A program made the translations under genes and the position numbers. Shown here in pieces: positions 1 through 8,470 of a stretch of 64,000 nucleotides of DNA; position 1 is the stretch's first letter; each line of letters begins with the position of its first letter. The notes under the pieces were generated by a model, which saw only the letters and a program-made list of their open reading frames with translations, was not told where the DNA came from and ran no database searches. Source of the stretch: an uncultured Actinomyces sp. (GTDB lineage: Bacteria; Actinomycetota; Actinomycetes; Actinomycetales; Actinomycetaceae); assembly GCA_938041695.1 (NCBI GenBank), contig CALISI010000057.1, positions 1-64,000 of the forward strand, written 5' to 3'.

Positions 1-1192
1 GATCGAAGCCCTCGGGGTACTTGTAGTTGCCGTTCTCGTCGTACTCGGCGGCCATACCGTAGAGCGAAGGATCGAACTCTTCAGAGTTCGGGTCCACGCC
101 CTCATTGGCCTGCTTGAGGGACAGGGAGATGCGGCGACGCTCGAGGTCGATGTCGATGACCTTGACGAAGACCTCTTCGCCGACCTTGACGACCTGGTCG
201 GGCAGCTCGACGTGACGCTGAGCCAGCTCGGAGATGTGGACGAGGCCCTCGATGCCGTCCTCGACGCGAACGAACGCGCCGAAGGGAACCAGCTTGGTGA
301 CCTTGCCGGGCACAACCTGGCCGATGGCGTGGGTGCGGGCAAATGCCTGCCACGGATCTTCCTGGGTAGCCTTGAGCGACAGGGAGACGCGCTCGCGATC
401 CATGTCGACGTCGAGAACCTCGACGGTGACTTCCTGGCCAACCTCGACGACCTCGGACGGGTGGTCGATGTGCTTCCAGGACAGCTCGGAGACGTGAACC
501 AGGCCGTCGACACCACCGAGATCGACGAATGCGCCGAAGTTGACGATGGAGGAGACGACGCCGGTGCGCACCTGGCCCTTCTGGAGGGTGTGCAGGAAGT
601 TCGTGCGGACCTCGGACTGGGTCTGCTCGAGCCATGCGCGGCGGGACAGGACCACGTTGTTGCGGTTCTTGTCGAGCTCGATGATCTTCGCTTCGATCTC
701 GCGACCGATGTAGGGGGCGAGGTCGCGGACGCGACGCATCTCGACGAGGGAGGCGGGCAGGAAGCCGCGCAGGCCGATGTCGAGGATCAGGCCGCCCTTG
801 ACGACCTCGATGACGGTACCGGTAACGACACCGTCCTCTTCCTTGATCTTCTCGATCTGGCCCCACGCGCGCTCGTACTGCGCACGCTTCTTCGACAGGA
901 GGAGGCGACCTTCCTTGTCTTCCTTCTGGAGGACGAGCGCCTCGATCTGGTCGCCCACGGCGACAACGTCGTCGGGGTTGACGTCGTGCTTGATGGACAG
1001 CTCGCGAGAGAGGATGACACCCTCGGTCTTGTAGCCGATGTCGAGGAGGACCTCGTCGTGGTCGACCTTGACGACAGTGCCCTCGACGATGTCGCCATCG
1101 TTGAAGTACTTGATGGTCTCGTCGATGGCTGCGATCAGGTCTGCTTCCGAACCAATGTCGTTGATAGCGACCTGCGGCGTGTTGGTGGTCAT
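1..1192 (-). CDS. rpsA: 30S ribosomal protein S1 (C-terminus cut by window edge)
   Basis: S1 binds mRNA on the small ribosomal subunit and helps place it for initiation. The 397 codons visible show successive S1-type OB-fold repeats and run into the acidic, Gly/Tyr-rich tail typical of actinobacterial S1; the stop codon lies left of the window. The start is the ATG at 1192-1190 (N-terminus MTTNTPQVAIND), preceded by a GGAGAA Shine-Dalgarno about ten bases away. The 170 bases between this start and the polA stop hold no gene and presumably carry the rpsA promoter. Identity is clear from the repeats; the exact C-terminus cannot be seen. Confidence 0.95.
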   Translation of the reverse strand, partial: MTTNTPQVAINDIGSEADLIAAIDETIKYFNDGDIVEGTVVKVDHDEVLLDIGYKTEGVILSRELSIKHDVNPDDVVAVGDQIEALVLQKEDKEGRLLLSKKRAQYERAWGQIEKIKEEDGVVTGTVIEVVKGGLILDIGLRGFLPASLVEMRRVRDLAPYIGREIEAKIIELDKNRNNVVLSRRAWLEQTQSEVRTNFLHTLQKGQVRTGVVSSIVNFGAFVDLGGVDGLVHVSELSWKHIDHPSEVVEVGQEVTVEVLDVDMDRERVSLSLKATQEDPWQAFARTHAIGQVVPGKVTKLVPFGAFVRVEDGIEGLVHISELAQRHVELPDQVVKVGEEVFVKVIDIDLERRRISLSLKQANEGVDPNSEEFDPSLYGMAAEYDENGNYKYPEGFD

Positions 1193-1363
1193 GTAGTAGT
1201 TTCTCCGAAACGGACTGGATAGTAGATGGATAGTTCCAGCGCCTGGCAACTGATGCGGATGCACCTGTCCCCAGACACTGGGGTTTAGTCTAGCAGCCTT
1301 TGACGGGCAAATGTGACGAATTTGGCGACACTTTCCGTGGCGTGCGTCGCGTCGTCTTAACCG

Positions 1364-4069
1364 TCAGTGCGCCGCGAGCTGCCAAGACGTGCCGATGCCG
1401 ACGGCGACGTCGAGCGGAACCGAAAGCTCCACGGGAGTCGCCATCTTCTCGCGGACAAGCGCCTCGACGGCCGCTGCCTCCCCGGGAGCAACTTCAAGGA
1501 GCAGCTCGTCGTGGATCTGCACGAGGAGTCGGGAGACAAGCCCGGCCTCGGACAGCGCGTCCGCCACGTTCATCATCGCGATCTTCACGATGTCTGCCGC
1601 GCTGCCTTGAATGGGTGCGTTCAGGGCGGCACGCTCAGCCATCTCGCGACGCTGGCGGTTCGAGGAACGCAGGTCGGGCAGGTAGCGGCGTCGACCAAAC
1701 ATGGTCTGGGTGTATCCGTCAGCTCGCGCCTGAGCGACGAGTCCTTCGAGGTAGTCGCGGATTGTCCCGAAGCGTTCGAAGTAGCGATCACGCAGGGCGG
1801 CGGCCTCGGGCACAGGAATCCCGAGCTGGGCGGCGAGGCCGTAGGAGGATAGACCGTAGGCCAGTCCGTATGAGGTGGCCTTGATACGCGAGCGTTCCTC
1901 GCCTGTCACCTCGGCGACCGGAGTGCCGAACACCATCGACGCCATAGTCCGATGCAGGTCCTCACCGGAGTTGAACGCCTCAATGAGCGCCTCGTCCCCG
2001 GACAGGTGCGCCATCAGGCGCATTTCGATCTGCGAGTAGTCCGCGCTCATCAGCGACTCAAAGTCCTCACCCGCGACGAAGGCACCACGGATACGCATAC
2101 CGTCGGCGCTGCGAGCGGGGATGTTCTGCAGGTTCGGGTCGGCGGAGGCCAGGCGACCCGTGGCCGCCGCAACCTGAGAGAACGTCGTGTGGATGCGACC
2201 ATCCGAGGCGACGGTAGCGGACAGGGAGTCCACCATCTGCTTGAGCTTGATGCGGTCGCGGTGGGTCAGCAAGAACCCAAGGAACTGATGCCCTGCTCCC
2301 CCTTCATCCGCTGTCTTGGCGTGCAGGTCGGCGAGGGCCTCGGCGTTCGTCGTGTACCCGGTCTTCGTCTTCTTCGTCTTGGGCAGGCCGAAGTGGTCGA
2401 AGAGAAGCTCCTGGAGCTGCTTAGGGCTCGAGAGGTTAACGTCGCGTTCGGCTGCTGCCCACGCACCCTCACGCGCGGCATCGACGGCCTTTCCGAGTTC
2501 AGCAGACAGACCGTCAAGAACGTTCGTGTCCGCAGCAATGCCGATCGTTTCCATCTCTCCGAGCAGGATAGACAGAGGCATTTCCATGTCGGTGAGGAGT
2601 GAGGTCTCGGCGCTTTCTTCCAGTTGGGCACGCAGCGCCTGAGCAAGCGGGTGCAGGTGGGCCGCTAGTTTCCCGGCGCGCAACGCGGCAGCGCTTGGAC
2701 CAGCGCCAATGTCCCCTAGGCCGAAGAGAGCATCCGAATCGCTCTCGTCCACGTCGATCACGACGCCGAGGACACGCGAGAGAACGTCCTCAAGCTTGTG
2801 GGAACGCTGGTCGGGGTGCGTGAGGTAGGCGGCGAGCATCGTGTCGCAGCCGACGGTACCGAGGGACCAGCCGCCTGAAGCGAGCGCATGGCGCGTCCCC
2901 TTGGCGTCGTGCACGATCAGGGACGAGTCCGCGGCAAGAACGTCGCCGAGCACTTGCTCCTGCGCGGGGCTGAGTTCGACGGGATCGATGACGAGTGCGT
3001 CGCTGTCGGACGCTAGGACGACGCGGGTGATATCCCCACGCACGGGCCGCGAGTCGCCTTCGACGAGAAGAGCGAGGCTGGAGCGAGCGCCCACCCATTG
3101 CGCGATATCGCACGAGGCATCGGCAACCATCACCTCGATGTCAACGTCGGCGGCGGGCTCGGGCGTCTCGTCGATGGTCCCCTCCCCCATGCCGATACCG
3201 GCAACCTCACGGACCTTCGTGCGCAGGCGTCCAAACTCGAGAGAGTCGAAGAGACGGTCGATGGCGGCGACGTCCGTGGGGCGACGCGCCAGATCACTGA
3301 GCGAGACCTCAAGGTCCATGTCGGTGAGCAGACGATTGAGCCGACGGTTGCGCAGGACGTCGCCCATGTGCTCGCGCAGTGCGGCGCCGCGCTTTCCGCC
3401 AATCTCATCGGCATGCGCCAGCAGGTTGTCGAGACCGTCGAACTTGTTGATCCACTGCGCGGCGGTCTTCGGCCCCACACCTGGCACGCCAGGCAGGTTA
3501 TCCGAGGTTTCACCCACGATTGCAGCGATCTCGGGGTAACGGTGCGGCGGAACGCCGTACTTGTCTTCGACTGCCTGCGGAGTCATACGACGCAGGTCAC
3601 CTGGCCCCGTACCGGGGTAGAGCACCGTCACGTTGTCGGTCACCGTCTGGAACGAGTCGCGATCGCCTGAGACCACGAGGACAGTCGACCCCTCGTGGCC
3701 GGCGCGATACGCGAGAGTCGCGAGAATATCGTCGGCCTCAAAGCCCTCACGGGACAAAGATACGATACCCATCGCCTCAAGCACCTCGCGGATGAGCTCC
3801 ACCTGCCCCTTAAATTCCTCGGGCGTCGCGTCACGGGTGCCCTTGTACTCGGGGTACTCCTCCGTGCGGAATGAGTGCCTCGACACATCGAAGGCGACAG
3901 CAATATGCGTCGGTTGCTCGGTCTCCAACAGGCGCGTCAGCATTGAAACAAAGCCGTAAACCGCGTTCGTGTGCTGGCCTGTAGCCGTCACGAAGTTATC
4001 CGGCGGGAGCGCATAGAAGGCGCGAAACGCCATCGAATGGCCATCAATAATCAGCACAGTGTCACTCAC
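1364..4069 (-). CDS. polA: DNA polymerase I
   Basis: Repair and Okazaki-fragment polymerase, 901 aa. The N-terminal ~300 residues are the 5'-3' flap nuclease (VLIIDGHSMAFRAFYALP, GDRDSFQTV, GVGPKTAAQW). The polymerase domain carries motif A (DYSQIEMRL, Asp about 677), the O-helix (RSRIKATSYGLAYG, Lys about 730) and motif C (QIHDELLLE, near 853). The middle proofreading-like domain lacks the exo I DxE pair, so 3'-5' exonuclease is probably absent, as in other actinobacterial PolA. The GTG at 4069 is chosen because AGGGTGG lies 5-6 bases upstream; an ATG at 4090 would extend into the divergent thioesterase start. Confidence 0.95.
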   Translation of the reverse strand: MSDTVLIIDGHSMAFRAFYALPPDNFVTATGQHTNAVYGFVSMLTRLLETEQPTHIAVAFDVSRHSFRTEEYPEYKGTRDATPEEFKGQVELIREVLEAMGIVSLSREGFEADDILATLAYRAGHEGSTVLVVSGDRDSFQTVTDNVTVLYPGTGPGDLRRMTPQAVEDKYGVPPHRYPEIAAIVGETSDNLPGVPGVGPKTAAQWINKFDGLDNLLAHADEIGGKRGAALREHMGDVLRNRRLNRLLTDMDLEVSLSDLARRPTDVAAIDRLFDSLEFGRLRTKVREVAGIGMGEGTIDETPEPAADVDIEVMVADASCDIAQWVGARSSLALLVEGDSRPVRGDITRVVLASDSDALVIDPVELSPAQEQVLGDVLAADSSLIVHDAKGTRHALASGGWSLGTVGCDTMLAAYLTHPDQRSHKLEDVLSRVLGVVIDVDESDSDALFGLGDIGAGPSAAALRAGKLAAHLHPLAQALRAQLEESAETSLLTDMEMPLSILLGEMETIGIAADTNVLDGLSAELGKAVDAAREGAWAAAERDVNLSSPKQLQELLFDHFGLPKTKKTKTGYTTNAEALADLHAKTADEGGAGHQFLGFLLTHRDRIKLKQMVDSLSATVASDGRIHTTFSQVAAATGRLASADPNLQNIPARSADGMRIRGAFVAGEDFESLMSADYSQIEMRLMAHLSGDEALIEAFNSGEDLHRTMASMVFGTPVAEVTGEERSRIKATSYGLAYGLSSYGLAAQLGIPVPEAAALRDRYFERFGTIRDYLEGLVAQARADGYTQTMFGRRRYLPDLRSSNRQRREMAERAALNAPIQGSAADIVKIAMMNVADALSEAGLVSRLLVQIHDELLLEVAPGEAAAVEALVREKMATPVELSVPLDVAVGIGTSWQLAAH

Positions 4070-4088
4070 ACATGCCACCCTAGATGCC

Positions 4089-4565
4089 ATGACACACGAT
4101 CACCAGACGAAACACACGCAGTCTTCCTCACCTGATCCACTCGCCCGCGGCGGCTGGGTCGGGGCACACTGGCCTGGGACTCTCATGGAAGCAACCGGTA
4201 TGGAGGTCATCGAGCACAGTGCTGTGCGCACCGTCATCTCGATGCCGATCGACGGAAACCGCCAGAGCGCCGGCATTCTGCACGGGGGGGCCTCCGCTGC
4301 ACTCGCTGAGACGGCGGCGTCCTTCGCGGCGCAGATTCATGCGCGCGAAACAAACCCCGGCAAGCAGGCCTACGCAGTGGGCACGGAGCTCAACGCATCG
4401 CACATCAGCGCTGGACGCGAAGGGATCATCACCGCGACCGCAACCGCCGTCCACCTGGGGCGCTCGTCAACCGTCCACACTGTGGAGATCAGGGACGAGG
4501 CCGACCGCCTCATCTCAGTCGCGCGCGTCACTAACCGAATCCTCGTGCGCGCGAGCCACGACTGA
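4089..4565 (+). CDS. Hotdog-fold acyl-CoA thioesterase (PaaI/YbgC-like)
   Basis: 158-aa single hotdog-domain protein. The motif HGGASAALAETAASF is the PaaI-type active-site helix (HGG followed by an acidic residue), and the C-terminal strand reads RVTNRIL. Such enzymes hydrolyse small or aromatic acyl-CoAs, and some act in menaquinone synthesis (DHNA-CoA thioesterase). The neighbours do not identify the substrate. The ATG at 4089 is taken as the start; it overlaps the upstream ATG option of polA but not the preferred polA GTG. A 30-base extension from a GTG at 4059 is possible. The gene is divergent from polA and converges on the response regulator, with a shared terminator hairpin between them. 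Confidence 0.85.
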   Translation: MTHDHQTKHTQSSSPDPLARGGWVGAHWPGTLMEATGMEVIEHSAVRTVISMPIDGNRQSAGILHGGASAALAETAASFAAQIHARETNPGKQAYAVGTELNASHISAGREGIITATATAVHLGRSSTVHTVEIRDEADRLISVARVTNRILVRASHD

Positions 4566-4580
4566 GGGCCAAGAAACAGT

Positions 4581-4610
4581 AATGGGGAGGGCCGAGTGAC
4601 CCTCCCCATT
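4581..4610. terminator. Bidirectional hairpin terminator between thioesterase and response regulator
   Basis: A perfect 11-bp stem (AATGGGGAGGG pairing with CCCTCCCCATT) with an 8-base loop lies in the 59-bp gap between two convergent genes. The flanking T-tracts are weak, so efficiency is uncertain. Confidence 0.7.
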
Positions 4611-4624
4611 CGTGTACGTGATTC

Positions 4625-5215
4625 TCAGTCGTCGACCTGGTTGATGACCGCGTCAGCGACCTCACGCATCGACAGACGACGATCCATCGACGTCTTCTGG
4701 ATCCAGCGGAAGGCCTCAGGCTCGCTCATTCCCATGTTCTTCATGAGCAGTCCCTTGGCGCGGTCCACGCGCTTACGAGTCTCGAAACGATCAGACAGAT
4801 CGGCGATCTGGTCCTCAAGCGACTCGATCTCAGCGTGACGCGACAGTGCGATCTCGACTGCAGGAATCAGGTCAGCAGGGCTGAACGGCTTGACGACGTA
4901 GGCCATCGCACCGGCGTCGCGTGCGCGCTCAACGAGCTCCGTCTGCGAGAACGCGGTGAGCATCACAACGGCGCACGACAGTTCCTGCAGGATCTTCTCG
5001 GCAGCGGTGATGCCATCCATCTTCGGCATCTTGACATCCATCACGCATAGATCGGGTTCGAGCTCGAGTGCCAGCTCGACAGCTTCCTCACCGTCAGCAG
5101 CCTCGCCGACGACCTCGAACCCCGCCTGGGTGAGCGTCTCAACGATATCGAGACGGATCAACCCCTCGTCTTCTGCGACGAGGACGCGACGCGGTTCAGC
5201 CTGCTCTTCACTCAT
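4625..5215 (-). CDS. pdtaR: ANTAR-domain response regulator (PdtaR-like)
   Basis: 196 aa: an N-terminal receiver domain (VLVAEDEGLIRLD acidic pocket, phospho-acceptor Asp in DLCVMDVKMPKMDG, Lys in VVKPF) followed by a linker helix and a C-terminal ANTAR RNA-binding domain (RVDRAKGLLMKNMGMSEPEAF, then RRLSMREVADAVI). ANTAR proteins are antiterminators that bind paired hairpins in nascent RNA; PdtaR is the actinobacterial member, activated by the kinase PdtaS. No histidine kinase is adjacent. Of two ATGs, the one at 5215 sits about 8 bases after GAGGA, while the ATG at 5221 is too close to it; a longer 222-aa reading would run into the tRNA. Confidence 0.9.
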   Translation of the reverse strand: MSEEQAEPRRVLVAEDEGLIRLDIVETLTQAGFEVVGEAADGEEAVELALELEPDLCVMDVKMPKMDGITAAEKILQELSCAVVMLTAFSQTELVERARDAGAMAYVVKPFSPADLIPAVEIALSRHAEIESLEDQIADLSDRFETRKRVDRAKGLLMKNMGMSEPEAFRWIQKTSMDRRLSMREVADAVINQVDD

Positions 5216-5278
5216 TGTCATATTCCTCAGTTTGATCGGTTTGCTCAGCTGCTCTATTGTGGGTCTCGCACACGCGAA

Positions 5279-5352
5279 GCCCCGATAGCCCAACTGGCAG
5301 AGGCGGTCGGCTCAAACCCGGCTTGTTGTGGGTTCGAATCCCACTCGGGGTA
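5279..5352 (+). tRNA. tRNA-Leu (anticodon CAA), short variable loop
   Basis: A cloverleaf folds cleanly: acceptor 5279-5285 with 5345-5351, D stem 5288-5291 with 5301-5304 (one mismatch), anticodon stem 5306-5310 with 5318-5322 and loop CTCAAAC (anticodon CAA at 5313-5315), variable loop of 5 bases, T stem 5328-5332 with 5340-5344 and loop TTCGAAT. CCA is not encoded. Two oddities: leucine tRNAs normally have a long variable arm and this one does not, and the first acceptor pair is G-U. It lies divergent from the ANTAR regulator. Confidence 0.85.
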
Positions 5353-5442
5353 CCGCCAGTGGAGTACGTGCTCCTAATGGTACCGGCATTTCAGCGCATA
5401 TGCGACGTGCGCACCGCAATTGATACCTCAAAACTGCAGATG

Positions 5443-5479
5443 AAAAGGGGCCGACAAGCGTTGCTTGTCGGCCCCTTTT
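5443..5479 (-). terminator. Intrinsic terminator of the 71-aa gene
   Basis: A 17-bp inverted repeat (AAAAGGGGCCGACAAGC with its complement, 3-base loop) starts 6 bases past the stop codon of the 71-aa gene. Its minus-strand 3' arm ends in TTTT. Confidence 0.85.
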
Positions 5480-5484
5480 GCTGC

Positions 5485-5700
5485 TCAGGCCACGACGCTC
5501 AGCTCGAGGCCGAGGTATTCGGCAGCCGCGCCCCTGCGGGCCGGCTCGTCAAGATCGGCGATAGCCTGCTTGACCCTCGAATCGTGGAAGTCAGCAAACC
5601 AGGGCTCAACGGCGCGCGAGAGCTGGCCGACCTCCAGGTTGTTGGCCACACGGCCAAACAGAGTATCGTGGACCGACACGGTCCGGATGTTCGTATTCAT
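5485..5700 (-). CDS. Hypothetical 71-aa protein
   Basis: I do not recognise this protein. It starts MNTNIRTVSVHDTLFGRV and ends EYLGLELSVVA, is mixed acidic/basic and has no membrane segment or cysteine. Support for a real gene is a strong Shine-Dalgarno (GGAGGAAGAAAA before the ATG at 5700) and a strong intrinsic terminator just after the stop. The same frame stays open to 5928, but that extension is Cys-rich, lacks a ribosome-binding site and runs into the pyk terminator, so it is rejected. It stands alone as a monocistronic unit between tRNA-Leu and pyk. Confidence 0.65.
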   Translation of the reverse strand: MNTNIRTVSVHDTLFGRVANNLEVGQLSRAVEPWFADFHDSRVKQAIADLDEPARRGAAAEYLGLELSVVA

Positions 5701-5893
5701 TTTTCTTCCTCCATCTTCTTCTCTTCGGGCGCCCCAGAAAACATGCTTTGATCGCACAGGCATTTCTGAGCACGCCGAGCAACACTTTGTTGCATGTGCC
5801 GCGCCGTCGTTGGTGCGGCGTCCACGTGTCTCACACGTATATTCGAGTATTTTATTCCACGAATCCCGTTTTGTCCACGTGACGAAACAAAAA

Positions 5894-5930
5894 TAGTGGG
5901 GGCCCTGGCTCATCGCCAGGGCCCCCACTA
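5894..5930 (-). terminator. Intrinsic terminator of pyk
   Basis: A perfect 16-bp GC-rich stem (TAGTGGGGGCCCTGGC with its complement, 5-base loop) begins 11 bases after the pyk stop and is followed on the minus strand by a run of five T. Confidence 0.9.
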
Positions 5931-5940
5931 CTCACGCATC

Positions 5941-7386
5941 TCACGCGTGGCGCAGACCGCCGATCGCATAGTCGGCTTCATCTCCGACTTCGTGGATACG
6001 CAGCATGTTCGAGGAGCCAGCGATGCCCGGCGGCATACCGGCAACGATCACAAGCTGATCACCGATGTCCGCCAGGTGCGAGGACTGCACGACCTGATCG
6101 AGCTGCCACACCATGTCGTCCGTGTGTTGCACCTCGGGAACACGGTAGGTCTGAATGCCCCACGAGAGCGCCAGACGACGACGCGTCGACTCGAGCGGCG
6201 TGAAGGCCAGCATCGGGATCGGTCGGCGCATGCGCGAGAGCAGACGCGCCGACGTGCCGGACTGGCTAAACGTCACCAGGTAACGGGCATCCAGGTGCTC
6301 AGCGATACGAGCGGCAGCTTCGCAGATAACACCCGCACGATCAGCGTAGAAACCGGGAATGGAGGCGATGCGCTCACCACCGTTTTCTTCCGTCGACTCG
6401 ATGATGGCGGCCATCGTACGGACGGTTTCAATCGGGAACGCGCCGACCGACGTCTCACCGGACAGCATGACCGCATCGGCGCCATCAAGGATGGCATTCG
6501 CGCAGTCGGAGGCCTCGGCACGCGTGGGGCGCGGGTTCTTGATCATCGAGTCCATGACCTGCGTCGCGACGATAACCGGCTTGGCGGCGATACGAGCAAG
6601 CTCAATCGCGCGCTTCTGAACCAGCGGCACGGCTTCCAGGGGCATCTCAACACCGAGGTCACCGCGGGCGACCATGATGCCGTCAAATGCCTCGACGATC
6701 TCTTCCAGCGCCTCAACGGCCTGCGGCTTTTCAATCTTGGCGATGACCGGGATCCGCTTGCCCATCTCGTCCATGATCTCGTGGACGTCTTTAATGTCCT
6801 GCGCGGAACGAACGAAGGACAGCGCGATGAAGTCAGCATCCTGCTCAATGCCCCAGCGCAGGTCTTCCTTATCCTTTTCAGACAGTGCGGGGACGGACAC
6901 AGCAACGCCAGGAAGGTTCAGACCCTTATGGTCCGACACCATGCCGGGAACCTCGACGCGGGTGACGACGTCAGTATCCGTCACCTCGACGACGCGGACC
7001 GCGACGTTGCCGTCGTCAATCAGCAGGCGGTCACCGGGAGCGCAGTCGCCGGGCAGCCCCTTGAAGGTCGTCCCGACGAGTTCCTTCGTGCCGGGAACAT
7101 CACGGGTGGTGATGGTGAACGTGTCACCGATCTTGAGTTCCTGGGGGCCATCCTGGAAGGTTTCCAAGCGGATCTTGGGGCCCTGGAGGTCAACCAGGAC
7201 AGCGACCGCGCGACCGGACGTCGCAGACGCCTTCCTCACGCGCTCAATGACGGCCTCGTGTTCCTCAGCCTTTCCATGCGACCGGTTAATACGCGCGACA
7301 TCCATGCCGGCGTCCACCAGCGCCTGGAGCTGCTCAGGAGAATCAGTAGCAGGTCCAATAGTGCAGACAATCTTAGCTCGACGCAT
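5941..7386 (-). CDS. pyk: Pyruvate kinase
   Basis: Converts phosphoenolpyruvate and ADP to pyruvate and ATP, the last step of glycolysis; 481 aa. Seen: KIVCTIGPA N-terminus, catalytic Lys in VIAKIEKPQAVE, metal-binding MVARGDLGVEMP, ATP-site VATQVMDSMIKNPRPTRAE, and DAVMLSGETSVGAFP. The usual GPEIR is GPKIR; Lys at this place is known from K+-independent pyruvate kinases. The usual RLNFSHG reads RINRSHG. The ATG at 7386 gives the family N-terminus directly; an ATG seven codons upstream adds unrelated residues. Single gene with its own terminator; about 124 bases of upstream region separate it from lgt. Confidence 0.95.
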   Translation of the reverse strand: MRRAKIVCTIGPATDSPEQLQALVDAGMDVARINRSHGKAEEHEAVIERVRKASATSGRAVAVLVDLQGPKIRLETFQDGPQELKIGDTFTITTRDVPGTKELVGTTFKGLPGDCAPGDRLLIDDGNVAVRVVEVTDTDVVTRVEVPGMVSDHKGLNLPGVAVSVPALSEKDKEDLRWGIEQDADFIALSFVRSAQDIKDVHEIMDEMGKRIPVIAKIEKPQAVEALEEIVEAFDGIMVARGDLGVEMPLEAVPLVQKRAIELARIAAKPVIVATQVMDSMIKNPRPTRAEASDCANAILDGADAVMLSGETSVGAFPIETVRTMAAIIESTEENGGERIASIPGFYADRAGVICEAAARIAEHLDARYLVTFSQSGTSARLLSRMRRPIPMLAFTPLESTRRRLALSWGIQTYRVPEVQHTDDMVWQLDQVVQSSHLADIGDQLVIVAGMPPGIAGSSNMLRIHEVGDEADYAIGGLRHA

Positions 7387-7510
7387 AGATAAGAGTTTAC
7401 CGCCCAATCACAGTTGGAACGAGGAGGATCCGCTCCGGGTCGACGTGATCATTCCCATGAATCCGCCTGTGGTGGGACCTCAGCGGGGAGAAAAACGGCC
7501 AAGCTCGGGA

Positions 7511-8470
7511 TCAGAACGACTCGAGAGTACTCTCGTGCGCGGACTCTTCTTCACTCACGCCAGCACCGACGATATCGTCAACGTCACTGTCTTCGGGGGC
7601 AGCCTGGTCCTCCGCTTGCTCGTCGTCCGCCGCGGATTCACCGTCGTGTGCAACGACGGTCGTCGAGCGTCCCAGCCGACCAGCGACGACGAACACAAGC
7701 ACACCGAGCGCGAACACGAGCAGGGACGTCCACACGTTGAGGCGCAGACCGAGAACTCTGTGCGCATCGTCGATGCGCAGCATTTCGATCCAGCTGCGTC
7801 CCGCTGTGTACGCCATCAGGTACAGACCGAACACCTGGCCACCGGCGAAGCGGTGACGACGATCGAGCCACACGATAATGGCGGCTGCGGTAAGGTTCCA
7901 CAGGCACTCGTAGAGGAACGTGGGGTGGAATAAGGTTCCCGCCGGATAACCCGCAGGCATGTGGGCCACGTCGATCTGGAGTCCCCACGGCATTGTTGTC
8001 GGAGCGCCGAAGAGCTCTTGGTTAAACCAGTTTCCCCACCGCCCGATGGCCTGCGCAACAAGCAGCGCCGGGGCCAAAGAATCAGCAATCGGGCCGAAGC
8101 GCACGCCTGCACGCTTGACGGCAATAAATGCACCCAGTGCACCGAAGGCGACGCCACCCCAAATTCCGAGACCACCGCGCCAAATCTGGAAGGCAAGCAT
8201 CGGATCACCACCCGGGCCAAAGTAGGCATCCGGGGAAGTAACGACGTGATAAATCCGCGCACCCACAACTCCGAGCGGAATCGCCCAGAGCGCCACGTCG
8301 TAGAGCGTGTCAGGATTTCCTCCGCGAGCACGGTAACGGCGAGCGGTCCACCAGACGCCGATGATCATGCCGACGGCAATGATGATGCCGTAGGCGCGCA
8401 GCGGGATCGGGCCGAGGTGCCAGACGCCCTGCGAAGGCGATGGGATACCGACAGCGACGAGGGTGTTCAC
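7511..8470 (-). CDS. lgt: Prolipoprotein diacylglyceryl transferase
   Basis: Membrane enzyme that adds diacylglycerol to the lipobox Cys of prolipoproteins, the first step of lipoprotein maturation. 319 aa with about seven hydrophobic segments, the GGLGIWGG loop and the signature QAIGRWGNWFNQELFG with its conserved Arg and Asn. After the last membrane span (near 260-280) there is a highly acidic tail of about 45 residues. The start overlaps the trpA stop by 4 bases, so it is the last gene of the trp array, the same position as in mycobacteria. Confidence 0.95.
   Translation of the reverse strand: MNTLVAVGIPSPSQGVWHLGPIPLRAYGIIIAVGMIIGVWWTARRYRARGGNPDTLYDVALWAIPLGVVGARIYHVVTSPDAYFGPGGDPMLAFQIWRGGLGIWGGVAFGALGAFIAVKRAGVRFGPIADSLAPALLVAQAIGRWGNWFNQELFGAPTTMPWGLQIDVAHMPAGYPAGTLFHPTFLYECLWNLTAAAIIVWLDRRHRFAGGQVFGLYLMAYTAGRSWIEMLRIDDAHRVLGLRLNVWTSLLVFALGVLVFVVAGRLGRSTTVVAHDGESAADDEQAEDQAAPEDSDVDDIVGAGVSEEESAHESTLESF

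Noticed and set aside
5701..5928. N-terminal extension of the 71-aa protein
   Set aside because: Lacks a ribosome-binding site, is Cys-rich and unlike the rest, and begins inside the pyk terminator stem.
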